A stretch of 28,195 nt of DNA, from positions 1-28,195 of the forward strand of contig RXOD01004127.1 in assembly GCA_005223375.1 (NCBI GenBank), in the 5' to 3' direction. The DNA comes from Amoebophrya sp. AT5.2. Its lineage: Eukaryota; Sar; Dinophyceae; Syndiniales; Amoebophryaceae. How positions within the stretch are numbered: the stretch's first letter is position 1; every line of letters begins with the position of its first letter. Shown here in pieces: positions 20,601 through 28,195 of this stretch. Both the position numbers and the translations under genes were made by a program. The notes under the pieces are model-generated. The model searched no databases, had not been told where the DNA came from, and worked only from the letters and a program-made list of their open reading frames with translations.

Positions 20601-20814
20601 GACCGCAGTGCCACCGGAGCACGGTGGGAAGGGACGAAAAGGGGCGGGGGGACGCACAATAGACGGCGAGGAGGAAGATGATGTGGCGGGGGTCGTGGGG
20701 GAGGGCGGTACCTTGCGGAAACGCGAGGGAGCAGATGCGGGGGGTGATGCCGAAGGCCGCAACGCAAACGAAGGAGGGAGCAGCAAGAAAAAGAAGGGGA
20801 AGATGAAAACCTAA
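17678..20814 (+). CDS. DHHC-type protein S-acyltransferase (palmitoyltransferase), five exons
   Basis: A multi-pass membrane enzyme that attaches fatty acids to protein cysteines through an acyl-enzyme on the DHHC Cys. Exons: 17678-17893, 18091-18453, 19488-19628, 19952-20160, 20313-20814, 476 aa; all introns GT-AG with consistent phases. Seen in order: hydrophobic segments near residues 4-27, 79-100 and 112-132; the DPG motif (D134-G136); the Cys-rich domain with DHHC at 188-191 and W193, continuing across an intron into INNCVGLHNHWYF; a TM segment in exon 3; another in exon 4; TTSNE (298-302), the TTxE motif; and a PaCCT-like LSNQYDKGWWQN (N367, Y369). A low-complexity acidic then Lys-rich tail follows. 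In the Cys-rich domain one zinc site is lost: positions expected as Cys, His and Cys are Glu, Tyr and Thr, while the other site is intact. Start ATG 17678 is the only in-frame ATG upstream of the first segment. Confidence 0.93.
18454..19487 (+). other. DHHC gene intron 2, 1034 nt, carrying a minisatellite
   Basis: The intron splits the DHHC motif region: exon 2 ends in DHHCIW and exon 3 begins INNCVG. Boundaries are GTACTC at 18454 and CACTTCAG at 19487, phase 0. It is three to seven times longer than the other introns here. The excess length is mostly the AT-rich direct repeats and the ~80-bp tandem array they enclose, listed separately. Confidence 0.85.
18737..19402. repeat. ~80-bp minisatellite (about 7 units) between AT-rich direct repeats
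   Basis: A core GATAYGGTTTCATGCGACACC recurs at 18818, 18898, 18945, 19025, 19105, 19189 and 19265, spaced 80, 47, 80, 80, 84 and 76 nt, so one unit is truncated. Each unit also carries a CACATGTGATGCTTGTAG block and an AAAGCAC block. Units are diverged from each other, implying an old array. It is bracketed by two copies of an AT-rich sequence in the same orientation (about 18737-18770 and 19366-19402), both containing AAAAATTTAAAATTT, CAATTTAAAT and TTATC. The arrangement resembles a small non-autonomous element or a satellite insertion. Confidence 0.85.
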
Positions 20815-21639
20815 CCCTGAGCTCTGCGTTCCATAGCTGCACCGACGCTGACGGGGGTCGGTGGTGATCTTCGGCGCCGCGCCGGCGCAGCCTGCAGTAC
20901 TCGACATCATCGATCCCGCAAGGAAGTTCTACCACCCATTGCTGCTGCAGGTCAGCTACACAACTCATTCCGCAGTAGAACCAAAGAAATATTACTGCTC
21001 CTGTCGCTAGCGGTAGCGCCCGCTGGTAGCGCGGTACCGGTAGTGCGCACCCTGCCTTATACCGCCTCATGATCATCACTACATCAAATATCAAAATGGA
21101 CCGACAAAGCTGCATAACGAAAAATCATATGGTCGGTTGGCGGGGCGCGCTGCATGGTTCGAACGTCGCTCGAGCGATACGTTGCGTGCCCGCTGCAACG
21201 GGCTGATTTCTTTCGTCACATCATGGAGATTTCACTCGCCCACGCACGCGGAGCGCAGCCAAAGTAAAGCACGAACAGTTGCAGCAGCCTGCGTGGCCCG
21301 CAGCGATGTTGGAAGTCCCCACTATCGAGCGGACTCTTGTTACCAATCTGGTGCAACAAGCGAATAACGCCTCGATCGTGACGATTCGACTTCAATGCGA
21401 GTCTGTGGCGGGAGAAGTCAGCGAAAGCGGCGAGTGAGCAATGAGTGGTCGGAGACGCGTGCATTTAAAATCGTTCGCTAAAAAAGTCGACCACGTTGAG
21501 CCCCGCACGTTCCTGATGTTGTACGAACTTGAGTGGTATTTTATTTTATCTGTAGCTCCTTCTACCGATGCGGCGCGTCCCTTCAGTTTCTTGAATCTTT
21601 TATCTATAGGGTTTGGTGGTTCTGCTTGGTCCCTGCAGC
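20815..21639. other. Intergenic spacer with a dispersed repeat copy
   Basis: About 825 nt. A GGTAGYGC-rich patch lies at 21005-21050. The second half (21303-21495) is one copy of a repeat also found at 25895-26065. An open frame at 21441-21722 overlaps the start of the next gene in a different frame and is not supported. Confidence 0.45.
21303..21495 (+). repeat. Dispersed repeat copy 1, upstream of the Cys-rich gene pair
   Basis: Matches 25895-26065 in the same orientation through ordered blocks: GCGATGTTGGAAGTCC (identical), CTCGATCGTG (identical), TTCGACTT..TGCGAGT, GAGAAGTCAGCGAAAGC against GAGAAATCAGCGAGAGC, TCGGAGAC, and GCAT..AAAATCG.TCGCTA. Copy 1 has about 25 nt extra between the first two blocks. 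It is non-coding as far as can be seen. Confidence 0.75.
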
Positions 21640-23694
21640 ATGCTATATTACGTAAGGTCATCAGCTTCAGGCTCAGCATCTCCATCTTCTGCTGCATCGT
21701 GGTCTCCGCTGGGTTTCCGTAGTATCATAATTCTGAATTGCAAAACCAAAAGATGGGTCGTCCTTGTTGCTGTGGGGCTGATGGGCCTGGCTGGCGGTGC
21801 TGCGGGGCTTAGGGGCGCGACTGCGTCTCCCACATCCAACGATGTCAGTCTCTCCAGCAGTCCCGTCAAGGCAGCAGGAAAACTGATCCGGCACGAGGTC
21901 GATGGGGATGCTCATGTTCGTGATCAGGGTCCAGAGCAACAGCAACACCAAGACCAATACTATCATGTCGCGAACGAGAAGGAGAAGGACAAGGCCGAGG
22001 CAGTGGCTCCTACTGCTACTGTTGTAGCAGGATCATCTTTTGCAGCATCTTCTTCAAATTCAAACGGAAATGCCGCAAAAGCAGGAGCAGTTCTCCGAGT
22101 GCGGCAGGTGGAGCACGAGCAGGAGCTGCGTCGCGCCGGGAGCGCGCGTCACGCAGTAGAGGTTCTCCCCGTCAACAAAAGTGCGCGGCTCATAAAAACA
22201 ACCACGCATAGCAGGGCCGACAACACCAGCGACAGTTTCCAATTTCTGAATGCAACCGTAACTGCTCCGCGCCCGCGGGCAGAGGACGGTGGGGGGCAGA
22301 GCCAGAGGAGCAGTCGGGGTGGCATGATCGCCGGTGGAACCAGTTCGGGCGGTGGATCCAGTCGCTCGCAAAGTGAGTATCATCGGGAGATGGAGCTCGT
22401 CGAGGTTGAGCTCCAGGCGGAAGGTAGTACGAGTAGCTTCCACGGCCATTGCGCAAGAGACGAACGCGACACCCATATACCCAAGAATAAACTCTGCGGG
22501 TACGGCAGCAACATAAAATGCTCACCACTACACGACAACCCCGGGAAAGGCGAGCATCTGAACGCCGACGGGTCGGGGAATGGGTTCTCGCTCCTGGATT
22601 TTCCCCAGTACACGTCGGGAAGCTGCAAGTACCAAGGCTATTTCCAGTACGACGGGGATCGGTCTACGTGCCGGAAGGCATGCGACCGGGTACTACACTG
22701 CACACACTTCGCGCACAAATCGACCGGGATGACCGGGTACGACACATCGGAAACCTGCATGCTGTTCAACTCGTGCGCAACGCACGAAAACGCAGCGTAC
22801 GGCACAGACGGCTGGCCGGGCTACCTCTCTCCCTTAGTGTACAAGTGCTGGTCGGACTGCACCAGCGTGACGTGTAGCGCAGACGCTGGCCGGATAAACG
22901 CGCTGGATAAGGGGGAAACGACCTGCGACAATTCGTGTACCGAAGCAGACTGCTGCGACACGCTCCCGTCGTGCGGCCCTCCCAATGACCACTGCGCGGC
23001 GGACGGGTTGACACACAAGGCCGGCAGAGCGGGTCTGTACTGCGCCACCGTGGACGGCGCCTCTTGTCAGGAAGACTGCTGCGAAGAGCTCCCGTCGTGC
23101 GGCCCTCCGAATGACCACTGCGCGGCGGACGGGTGGAGACACAAGGCCGACAGAGCGGGTCTGTACTGCGCCACCGTGGACGGCGCCTCTTGTCAGGGAG
23201 ACTGCTGCGAGAAGATGCCGGATTGCTCCACCGACTACGGAACTGATGATGCGACATGCAACGTAGCTGCGCCGCCGGAGCCACAACTTTGGGCCAGAAA
23301 GAACAACCAAACGACGGCGCAGGCCGAGCTCTACTGCAGCGGAGCCAGCAGCTGCACGCAGGGGGAATGCTGCGACGGCGTCTGCGACAGTTCCCTCTGC
23401 GGAGCGGAGCAGGTGCTGAACGCGACAGCAGCACAAGTGCGCTGCGAGGGGGTCGAGTGCACCGCAGAAGATTGTTGTGTCCAACAGGCTGATCCTGATG
23501 GTGCTGTCGGAGCAAAGGCTGGCGCCAATACCACAGCAACCACAACAAATGCGCCAGCTGTAGAGGGCGCGGCCAGCATCGAACTGAAGTTGGCAATAGT
23601 CGCGGGAGGGATTGCCGTGTTGGGGCTGGTTTTTTGGTTCTCCGACGACGCCTCCCAGCCCGAGGACGCAGCCACGGCCAGATTTAATTATTAA
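21640..23694 (+). CDS. Cys-rich single-pass membrane protein with PAN/apple-like region (paralogue A)
   Basis: 684 aa from ATG 21640 to TAA 23692-23694, no intron needed. A hydrophobic segment (WVVLVAVGLMGLAGGAAGLRG, residues 39-59) could be a signal peptide or anchor; the 38 residues before it, and a strong-looking donor GTAAGG at 21652, leave the true start open. Residues 60-290 are low-complexity. From C329 to C403 the Cys spacing (STCRKACDRVLHCTHFAHK ... ETCMLFNSC) resembles PAN/apple domains. Then come Cys-rich modules: two near-identical 42-residue copies (442-483, 484-525) of the form LPSCGPPNDHC..DG....AGLYC...ASCQ.DCCE, and two diverged modules with CTQGECCDG and CTAEDCC. A TM helix (about 651-667) precedes a short tail ending ATARFNY. 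Likely exported with the Cys-rich part outside the cell. It has a tandem paralogue downstream. Confidence 0.82.
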   Translation: MLYYVRSSASGSASPSSAASWSPLGFRSIIILNCKTKRWVVLVAVGLMGLAGGAAGLRGATASPTSNDVSLSSSPVKAAGKLIRHEVDGDAHVRDQGPEQQQHQDQYYHVANEKEKDKAEAVAPTATVVAGSSFAASSSNSNGNAAKAGAVLRVRQVEHEQELRRAGSARHAVEVLPVNKSARLIKTTTHSRADNTSDSFQFLNATVTAPRPRAEDGGGQSQRSSRGGMIAGGTSSGGGSSRSQSEYHREMELVEVELQAEGSTSSFHGHCARDERDTHIPKNKLCGYGSNIKCSPLHDNPGKGEHLNADGSGNGFSLLDFPQYTSGSCKYQGYFQYDGDRSTCRKACDRVLHCTHFAHKSTGMTGYDTSETCMLFNSCATHENAAYGTDGWPGYLSPLVYKCWSDCTSVTCSADAGRINALDKGETTCDNSCTEADCCDTLPSCGPPNDHCAADGLTHKAGRAGLYCATVDGASCQEDCCEELPSCGPPNDHCAADGWRHKADRAGLYCATVDGASCQGDCCEKMPDCSTDYGTDDATCNVAAPPEPQLWARKNNQTTAQAELYCSGASSCTQGECCDGVCDSSLCGAEQVLNATAAQVRCEGVECTAEDCCVQQADPDGAVGAKAGANTTATTTNAPAVEGAASIELKLAIVAGGIAVLGLVFWFSDDASQPEDAATARFNY
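22963..23214 (+). repeat. Tandem 126-bp duplication inside the Cys-rich gene
   Basis: Units 22963-23088 and 23089-23214 differ at 7 of 126 positions by direct comparison. Five differences change the residue (Leu to Trp, Thr to Arg, Gly to Asp, Glu to Gly, Glu to Lys) and two are silent. All six Cys per unit are kept. This is a recent whole-module duplication. Confidence 0.93.
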
Positions 23695-24457
23695 CTCGAA
23701 TGCTGTAGTTAGTCTTTGAATGAAGAGCCTTTTCGCTTTCAGAGTGGTTGTGCTGTTAGCTACTGAGTGGAGGTTTTGCTGTTAGCTATGTATAGTTTCA
23801 GCTCCTTCCAACGTTGGGGGCAAATGTTCGTCGGCTGTGTGGGTGGGCTCTTCGGGTGGTCCCGGCTTTGGCCCAGTCCCCGCTGATTCCCCATCGCCCC
23901 TGTATTCTCGTACAGGGCCGTCGCGACGGCAGTCAAGTCTATGATTTACTATGTATAGTTTCAGCGACTGAAGATTTTATTTTTCCATTTTCTACGACTA
24001 CGAATGCCTCTGTCTTGAAGAGCTTGGCCTCATCAAGGACAACCGACCTACGAAATCCAGAGCACCGCGCGGGCTCGAGACTTGCTGTGGGTTCAGCATC
24101 GCCGAGCACCCGAAGCGTACGCAGGGGCACCGACGCCAGAGGCAGTAGCAGAAACTGCCATGCATGAGTACGGAAAAAACTGAAACAAAAAGCAAAAAAC
24201 TACATTTCGCGACGGATGTTGAGAACTGGAGAAAGACCGCGGCAAAGTGTGCGCGTCTTCGGGATTTTTCGGTCGAGGCAGTTCGTAAAAAAGTGGAGAC
24301 AGCGAAGATGATGACGAGAATCGGTGAAGGGATCATGACTCGTGATTATGTTTAAAATGTCTGGTGGGCCCTGCGAATGATCGTGTGGGGACGAGATGGA
24401 TTGCGACCGGCTCCATCGTCTATTGAGAAGATGCTTGTACCTGTTCCCAGAACCATC
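23695..24457. other. Intergenic spacer between the paralogues
   Basis: About 760 nt. The phrase CTATGTATAGTTTCAG occurs twice (about 23784 and 23947). A 7-bp perfect stem with 6-nt loop (CCCTGTA/TACAGGG) lies near 23896-23917. A 63-codon open frame at 24164-24355 is listed separately. Confidence 0.4.
24164..24355 (+). CDS. Possible small Lys-rich protein (63 aa), weak
   Basis: ATG 24164 to TAA 24353-24355. The product is charged and amphipathic (MSTEKTETKSKKLHFATDVE then repeated Lys/Ala/Arg helix-like stretches) with an unusually protein-like mix for a chance frame in this GC-rich DNA. There is no recognisable domain and no match to the neighbours. It could be a small gene, an unrecognised 5' exon, or chance. 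Confidence 0.2.
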   Translation: MSTEKTETKSKKLHFATDVENWRKTAAKCARLRDFSVEAVRKKVETAKMMTRIGEGIMTRDYV

Positions 24458-25571
24458 ATGTCACTCTTCCCGCGCCTCGGGGGCCTCTGCTTCGTCCTTG
24501 TTGCTGTGCCAGCTGTTGTCTTTCCGGGGGTTTATGCAGCCTTATCGCCAGGATCGGGTGCCTCTGCGGCAGCGTCCTCCGCACCACCGGGATCGTCCTC
24601 CGGAAACGCATGGACGCGGCAGCCAGGGGACGAGAATCACGCCGCTCAAGAATGGTCTGTGTTCACACCGGAAGTCCCGACGGATCCGCCAGCCCCGGCA
24701 GCGCAGCAACAGACGAACCAGATCCCTCCCCGCCCTTTGCGAGCCTTCGTCGATTTGACGATTGGCAGCAGGAGCGCACAGCGAGCTGCGGGCGCGCGGC
24801 ACCCTGCTACACAAAGAACGGGTGGATTCCTGCACGGCGAGTATGTGCTCGGGAGCCGGGTGGAAATGGAGCGACAGCAAAAGCAGTTACTGGCGCAACC
24901 CGTATGACGCCACGACGTCGAGCTGCCAACACGACTGCTGGCGCCAACCGCTCACGCGGTGCAGTGATCCTGCGTCTGAGACTCCTTGCTCTAAGGAGGC
25001 TGGTTGGAAGGACAAAGCGGACAAAACGAGTCTGCACTGCGACCCCGACCCGGATTATAACGGCGCCTCGTGTCAGGAAGACTGCTGCGACAAGATGCCG
25101 GATTGCTCGGCCGACTACGGGACTGAAGATGCGAAATGCAACATCGAACCTTCGTCGAGTAGCGCTGATTGTGAGCCAGCCGCGCCACCGCTTTGGATAA
25201 GCAAATACAACCAATCTTCGTCGCAAGCCGAGACTTACTGCACCGGAGACATCACCAGCTGCACGAGGGAGGAATGCTGCAACGGTGTCTGCGACAGTTC
25301 CCTCTGCGGAACAGAGCAGGTGCTGAACTCGACAGCAGCGGCAGTGCGCTGCGAGGGGGTCGCGTGCAACGCAGCAGCCTGTAGTTGTGTGGAAAAGCCT
25401 GCCGTCGACGCAACAGGTGTAGGCGATGCGTCGGCCGTACAGAAGGCTGCCAGCATCGAGGTCGTGCAGATGGCCATAATCGGAATAGCGGTTGGGTTTG
25501 TGTTGTTGGTCACGTACTACGCTTTATCCGACGACACTCCGGCGCCCGAGGGCGCCAGATTTTATTACTGA
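24458..25571 (+). CDS. Cys-rich membrane protein paralogue B, with an apparent frame break
   Basis: Tandem paralogue of the gene at 21640. One frame opens with a good signal peptide (MSLFPRLGGLCFVLVAVPAV..., ATG 24458; ATG 24377 and 24431 lie upstream in frame) and runs to a stop at 24905-24907. The Cys-rich part is in another frame, open from 24759 to TGA 25569-25571: modules from about 24825 on (SCTASMCSGAGWKW ... SSCQHDCW; RCSDPASETPC...EAGW ... ASCQEDCCDK; MPDCSADYGTEDAKC ... CTREECCNG; VCDSSLCGTEQVLNSTAA), a TM helix (MAIIGIAVGFVLLVTYY) and a tail ending PEGARFYY. The third frame carries SCGRAAPCYTKNGW at 24784-24825, which looks like half a module. Joining these needs an unrecognised intron, a sequence error or a frameshift mutation, so the gene may be a pseudogene. 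Nucleotide identity with paralogue A is high at 25255-25380. Confidence 0.7.
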
Positions 25572-26309
25572 CCCAGCAATACGAATACATAGATACTACT
25601 GTCATCTTGCTGGGCCATCGGTCACCCTCTACAGATAGGCTAGGAGGTTTTCCATTTCCCCGCACGCCCTTCCGGCTGCTGGCGGCCCCTCTCTTGAATA
25701 TTGAAACGAATGCGTGAGTGTCACCCTATACCTGCTTATTTGCAGTGTCACCCCTTCGTTACCCTTGGGATTGAGAGGACGAACAAAAAAACAACGCTGC
25801 AGTGCCAGTGTGGATTGAAGGTACTTCATGTTTTCGATAGTGCACAAACACGATGGAGGGGAGTAGGGCGGCGGGGGGTGGTTGGAAGTGGGGTGCGATG
25901 TTGGAAGTCCGGCTCAAGTGCATAACTACTCGATCGTGCTGCAGACTCGACTTCGGTGCGAGTATCATGAGGCGAGAGAAATCAGCGAGAGCTCCTGTGA
26001 TTGACCAAAGAATCGGAGACTGAGTTTCTCGCATGAAAAATCGCTCGCTAGTAAGATTGTCGAAGTCAAGAGCCGCAGCCGCAAGTACCTTTACGACCTG
26101 ACATTTTTTTCATTTAAGCGGCTGGTCCCTGGCTCTACGTCTACATTTACGTTTACCTCCGGTGCCGCCACCTCGAAACAGAATAAGTAGAGAAAGGAAC
26201 CTGTGCGTAGTTCGAAGCTGCGCAATTAGTACCAGCGACGAGGACGCATCCAGTACTACACACAGCGTTCTTCCTGCTTGCCAGCATCACAGCCTTCGCC
26301 CTGAAAGAA
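25572..26309. other. Intergenic spacer with a dispersed repeat copy
   Basis: About 740 nt. Contains the second copy of the dispersed repeat (25895-26065), listed separately. Nothing gene-like was recognised in the rest; open frames are short and overlap on both strands. Confidence 0.45.
25895..26065 (+). repeat. Dispersed repeat copy 2, downstream of the Cys-rich gene pair
   Basis: Second copy of the repeat at 21303-21495, same orientation, with the same order of conserved blocks beginning GCGATGTTGGAAGTCC and ending near AAAATCGCTCGCTA. With copy 1 it brackets the two Cys-rich paralogues, about 4.4 kb apart. Confidence 0.75.
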
Positions 26310-27973
26310 ATGGATTCCCTCCGCGTGATTGTGATTGACATTGACACGGCCCTACTCAAGGGGCTCGAAGATTATGTCATCTCCGTGCGACGAATCTTCC
26401 GCGGTAAGAAGTCCATTCCGCAGCTGTGGCTGTGGGTGCCCGACCACTGTTCTGGATTCTATCAGAACAACATGCTGAGCTCGGTGAAGATGGTCGACTA
26501 TCTACTCATCGGACAGTTTCACACCGGCGACTACCTGCCGAACCAGGTGCTGCTTTTCAGCCGCTCGGTGAAGACGCTGCTGCCGCTGCGGGAGGCGAAG
26601 AAGTGCCAGACCATCGTGGGAGACAGCCTGCAGGTGAGGCTAAAGTAAGCACGCGCATAACGATAAAATCCTGTAAAATTTTTAGAAGTGGCACCAGCTG
26701 CGTTCTGCTTTTACGCACAGCTACTTAATTCATCATGTTAACATCGGTATAGACACATCGGCAATTTATTACAATTTATTACGCGACAGGTGCTGGAATC
26801 CTGGAACGCTGTCTTCACTGGTGAGTTCCGCTTCGACCTGTCCACTTCGCAACGGGAGTATTTGTTGTATCGGAGGAAGTCGAAAATCTACCAGTACTTG
26901 AAGTTCCCCGGCGGGGTGGCTAGGAAGACACGACCAGGTGGTAAGAAGCCAACGAACTGGTAAGTAGTACTGGGCAAGAACGGGTCCCCACTTTACTAGC
27001 GGCGACCGCGTCGAGGCGCTCTGAGTTGTTTCAGAGCTGCCCCATTGTGTGGGCTAGGGGGTGCAGGCGTTCTCGTTGGCAGCAGATGGGGATGGGCCGT
27101 TGGCAGGTAGAGAGAAGTGGCAGGGGAAAGCCCCTGACTAGAATGGCGACACATAATAGAACGGGAGAACAGGAGGGCAAAGGAGCGTCTAGAGTGGCGA
27201 TTTGCTGACAGCTGTAGGTTGTAGGAGTGCCAGTCCTACCGACCGCGAAAAGCCGCCGCTGTCTGGTCCTGCGGACGGACCTCTTCTCAGGACAACCAAA
27301 GGGGATCATCCCGAAGAGCCCCCTTAAATTTTCGCCGTACCATTATACCACTACCCACTTTTTATCACTTGGCCCAACCATAGCGGACGACTTGAACAAG
27401 GGCCTCTGGTTTCAGGAGCGCTGCGAGGGCGTCGCCATTGTCGACAACGGTTGCTCACTTGTTGCGACCAGTAAGATGGCCATTGAAGAGTGGGAAAACA
27501 TCATAAGAAAAGAACTCGAATTCATACCTGACAAAGTCGTGGAGAAGGAAAGTGGTTCCGCCGCGAAATCGAAGAGCAAGACGCGGGATAGAATAGAGTC
27601 ACTCGCCGGAGCAGGCGGCGGGTCCGCGAAGAAGGGGGTAGGCGTACTGGCAGGGACAGAAATCACCCCGGACGGGGGAAAACAGAGTCGCGAGCGAAGC
27701 GGCACGTCGGCAACATCGAGCGAAAGGTACCACGATCTTGAGTACTCTACGAGCCGCGTCGAAAGCCCGAGCGGCGGAAGGAGAAAACTCGAATTCCCTA
27801 AAGACGATCAGGGCGATGTGGATGCTACACAACCACCAGATCGAGATGTTCCAAAGGCGATGAACAAGTCGAAATCGGAGCAAGAACTAGAGATGGCGAT
27901 TTTGATATCGATGCAAGAGCAGGAAGCGAAGGATAAAGCAGAAGCAGACGCTATGACGAGCTTTGCGACTTAA
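26310..27973 (+). CDS. Unrecognised three-exon protein with C-terminal UIM-like helix
   Basis: Exon 1 is 26310-26633 (CTGCAG/GTGAGG, phase 0) and exon 2 starts at 26790 after GCGACAG. Exon 2 probably ends at 26940 (GTAAGA donor, phase 1), and exon 3 runs to TAA 27971-27973. Exon 3 starts at 27291 after CTTCTCAG (385 aa) or at 27225 after TTGTAG (407 aa); both keep frame. The exon 3 frame has no early ATG, which favours joining it to exons 1-2. If exon 2 were not spliced it would stop at 26961-26963. The N-terminal part (MDSLRVIVIDIDTALLKGLE ... FYQNNMLSSVKMVDYLLIG) looks like an alternating strand/helix fold that I cannot name. The C-terminal third is Ser/Lys/Gly-rich, with EQELEMAILISMQEQE near 27878-27925 matching the ubiquitin-interacting motif pattern (acidic, Ala, Ser, acidic). 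A ubiquitin link is inferred from that motif only. Confidence 0.7.
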
Positions 27974-28195
27974 TTTGGACGCTTGCGGATACCGCTGCCG
28001 CCAGTGCGTCTATGACGAGCTTTGGACCTGGCGGCATGTTCTTCTGCCGCTGGACGCCGCAGGGTAATCAGGGGCAGGGGGGTCGAGAAGAGGGGTGGGC
28101 AAGACCCTCTGCGAACCCCCTCTGGCATGCCTACAAAAAAAGCCATTTGTCTGCACCTGGCCACACCTAGACTCCGCACGCCGAGAGGCCTCCAC
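27974..28195. other. 3' flank to window edge
   Basis: 222 nt after the last stop. The word CTATGACGAGCTTTG from the end of the coding region (about 27950) is repeated at about 28010. No other feature was recognised. Confidence 0.4.

Noticed and set aside
21155..21210. GGTTCGAAC looked like a tRNA T-arm
   Set aside because: No matching acceptor stem, D-arm or anticodon arm could be placed around it.
21441..21722. 93-codon frame upstream of Cys-rich paralogue A
   Set aside because: It overlaps the dispersed repeat and the start of the gene in another frame, with no homologue near the other repeat copy.
22766..23596. 276-codon minus-strand frame opposite the Cys-rich gene
   Set aside because: Mirror image of the repeated Cys modules; the plus frame has a TM helix, conserved Cys spacing and a paralogue.
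26960..26965. Consensus-like donor GTAAGT at the end of exon 2 of the last gene
   Set aside because: It would need a phase-2 acceptor; the only one in reach (after GAAGAG at 27318) lacks a pyrimidine tract. The donor at 26941 pairs with better acceptors.

Overview
The window reads as nuclear DNA of a eukaryote, most likely an alveolate protist and possibly an early-branching (Syndiniales-like) dinoflagellate. The evidence is spliced genes with short 140-430 nt introns, GC-rich codons, an animal-type cryptochrome, a DHHC palmitoyltransferase, an OMS1-like methyltransferase, protist-style Cys-rich surface proteins, and every supported gene on the + strand. The lineage is an inference from gene content and style; no spliced-leader relic or rRNA was seen to prove it.

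Layout. 1-504: 3' end of an unrecognised gene. 1627-6708: seven-exon cryptochrome/photolyase-family gene with long low-complexity tails. 8079-9692: intronless tRNA (guanine-N7) methyltransferase (METTL1/TRM8 family) with large insertions, followed by a long near-perfect hairpin at 9800-9864. 10395-12755: intronless orphan of 786 aa. 13153-14556: intronless OMS1-like SAM methyltransferase. 15296-16411: four-exon coiled-coil protein with a C-terminal membrane anchor. 17678-20814: five-exon DHHC S-acyltransferase whose second intron (1034 nt) holds an ~80-bp minisatellite between AT-rich direct repeats. 21640-23694 and 24458-25571: tandem paralogues coding for Cys-rich, probably surface, single-pass membrane proteins; the second needs a frame change to be read through. 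A diverged ~190-bp repeat brackets the pair (21303-21495 and 25895-26065). 26310-27973: three-exon protein of unknown function ending in a ubiquitin-interacting-motif-like helix.

The genes do not form one pathway. They look like a unidirectional run of independent housekeeping and lineage-specific genes separated by 0.4-1.4 kb spacers in which I see no further genes. The points most worth following are the cryptochrome that keeps its Trp triad but lacks both (6-4) photolyase histidines, the DHHC enzyme that has lost one of its two zinc sites, the young tandem Cys-rich family, and introns bounded by duplicated AG/GT sequence. No defence, mobile or otherwise clearly new multi-gene system was found.
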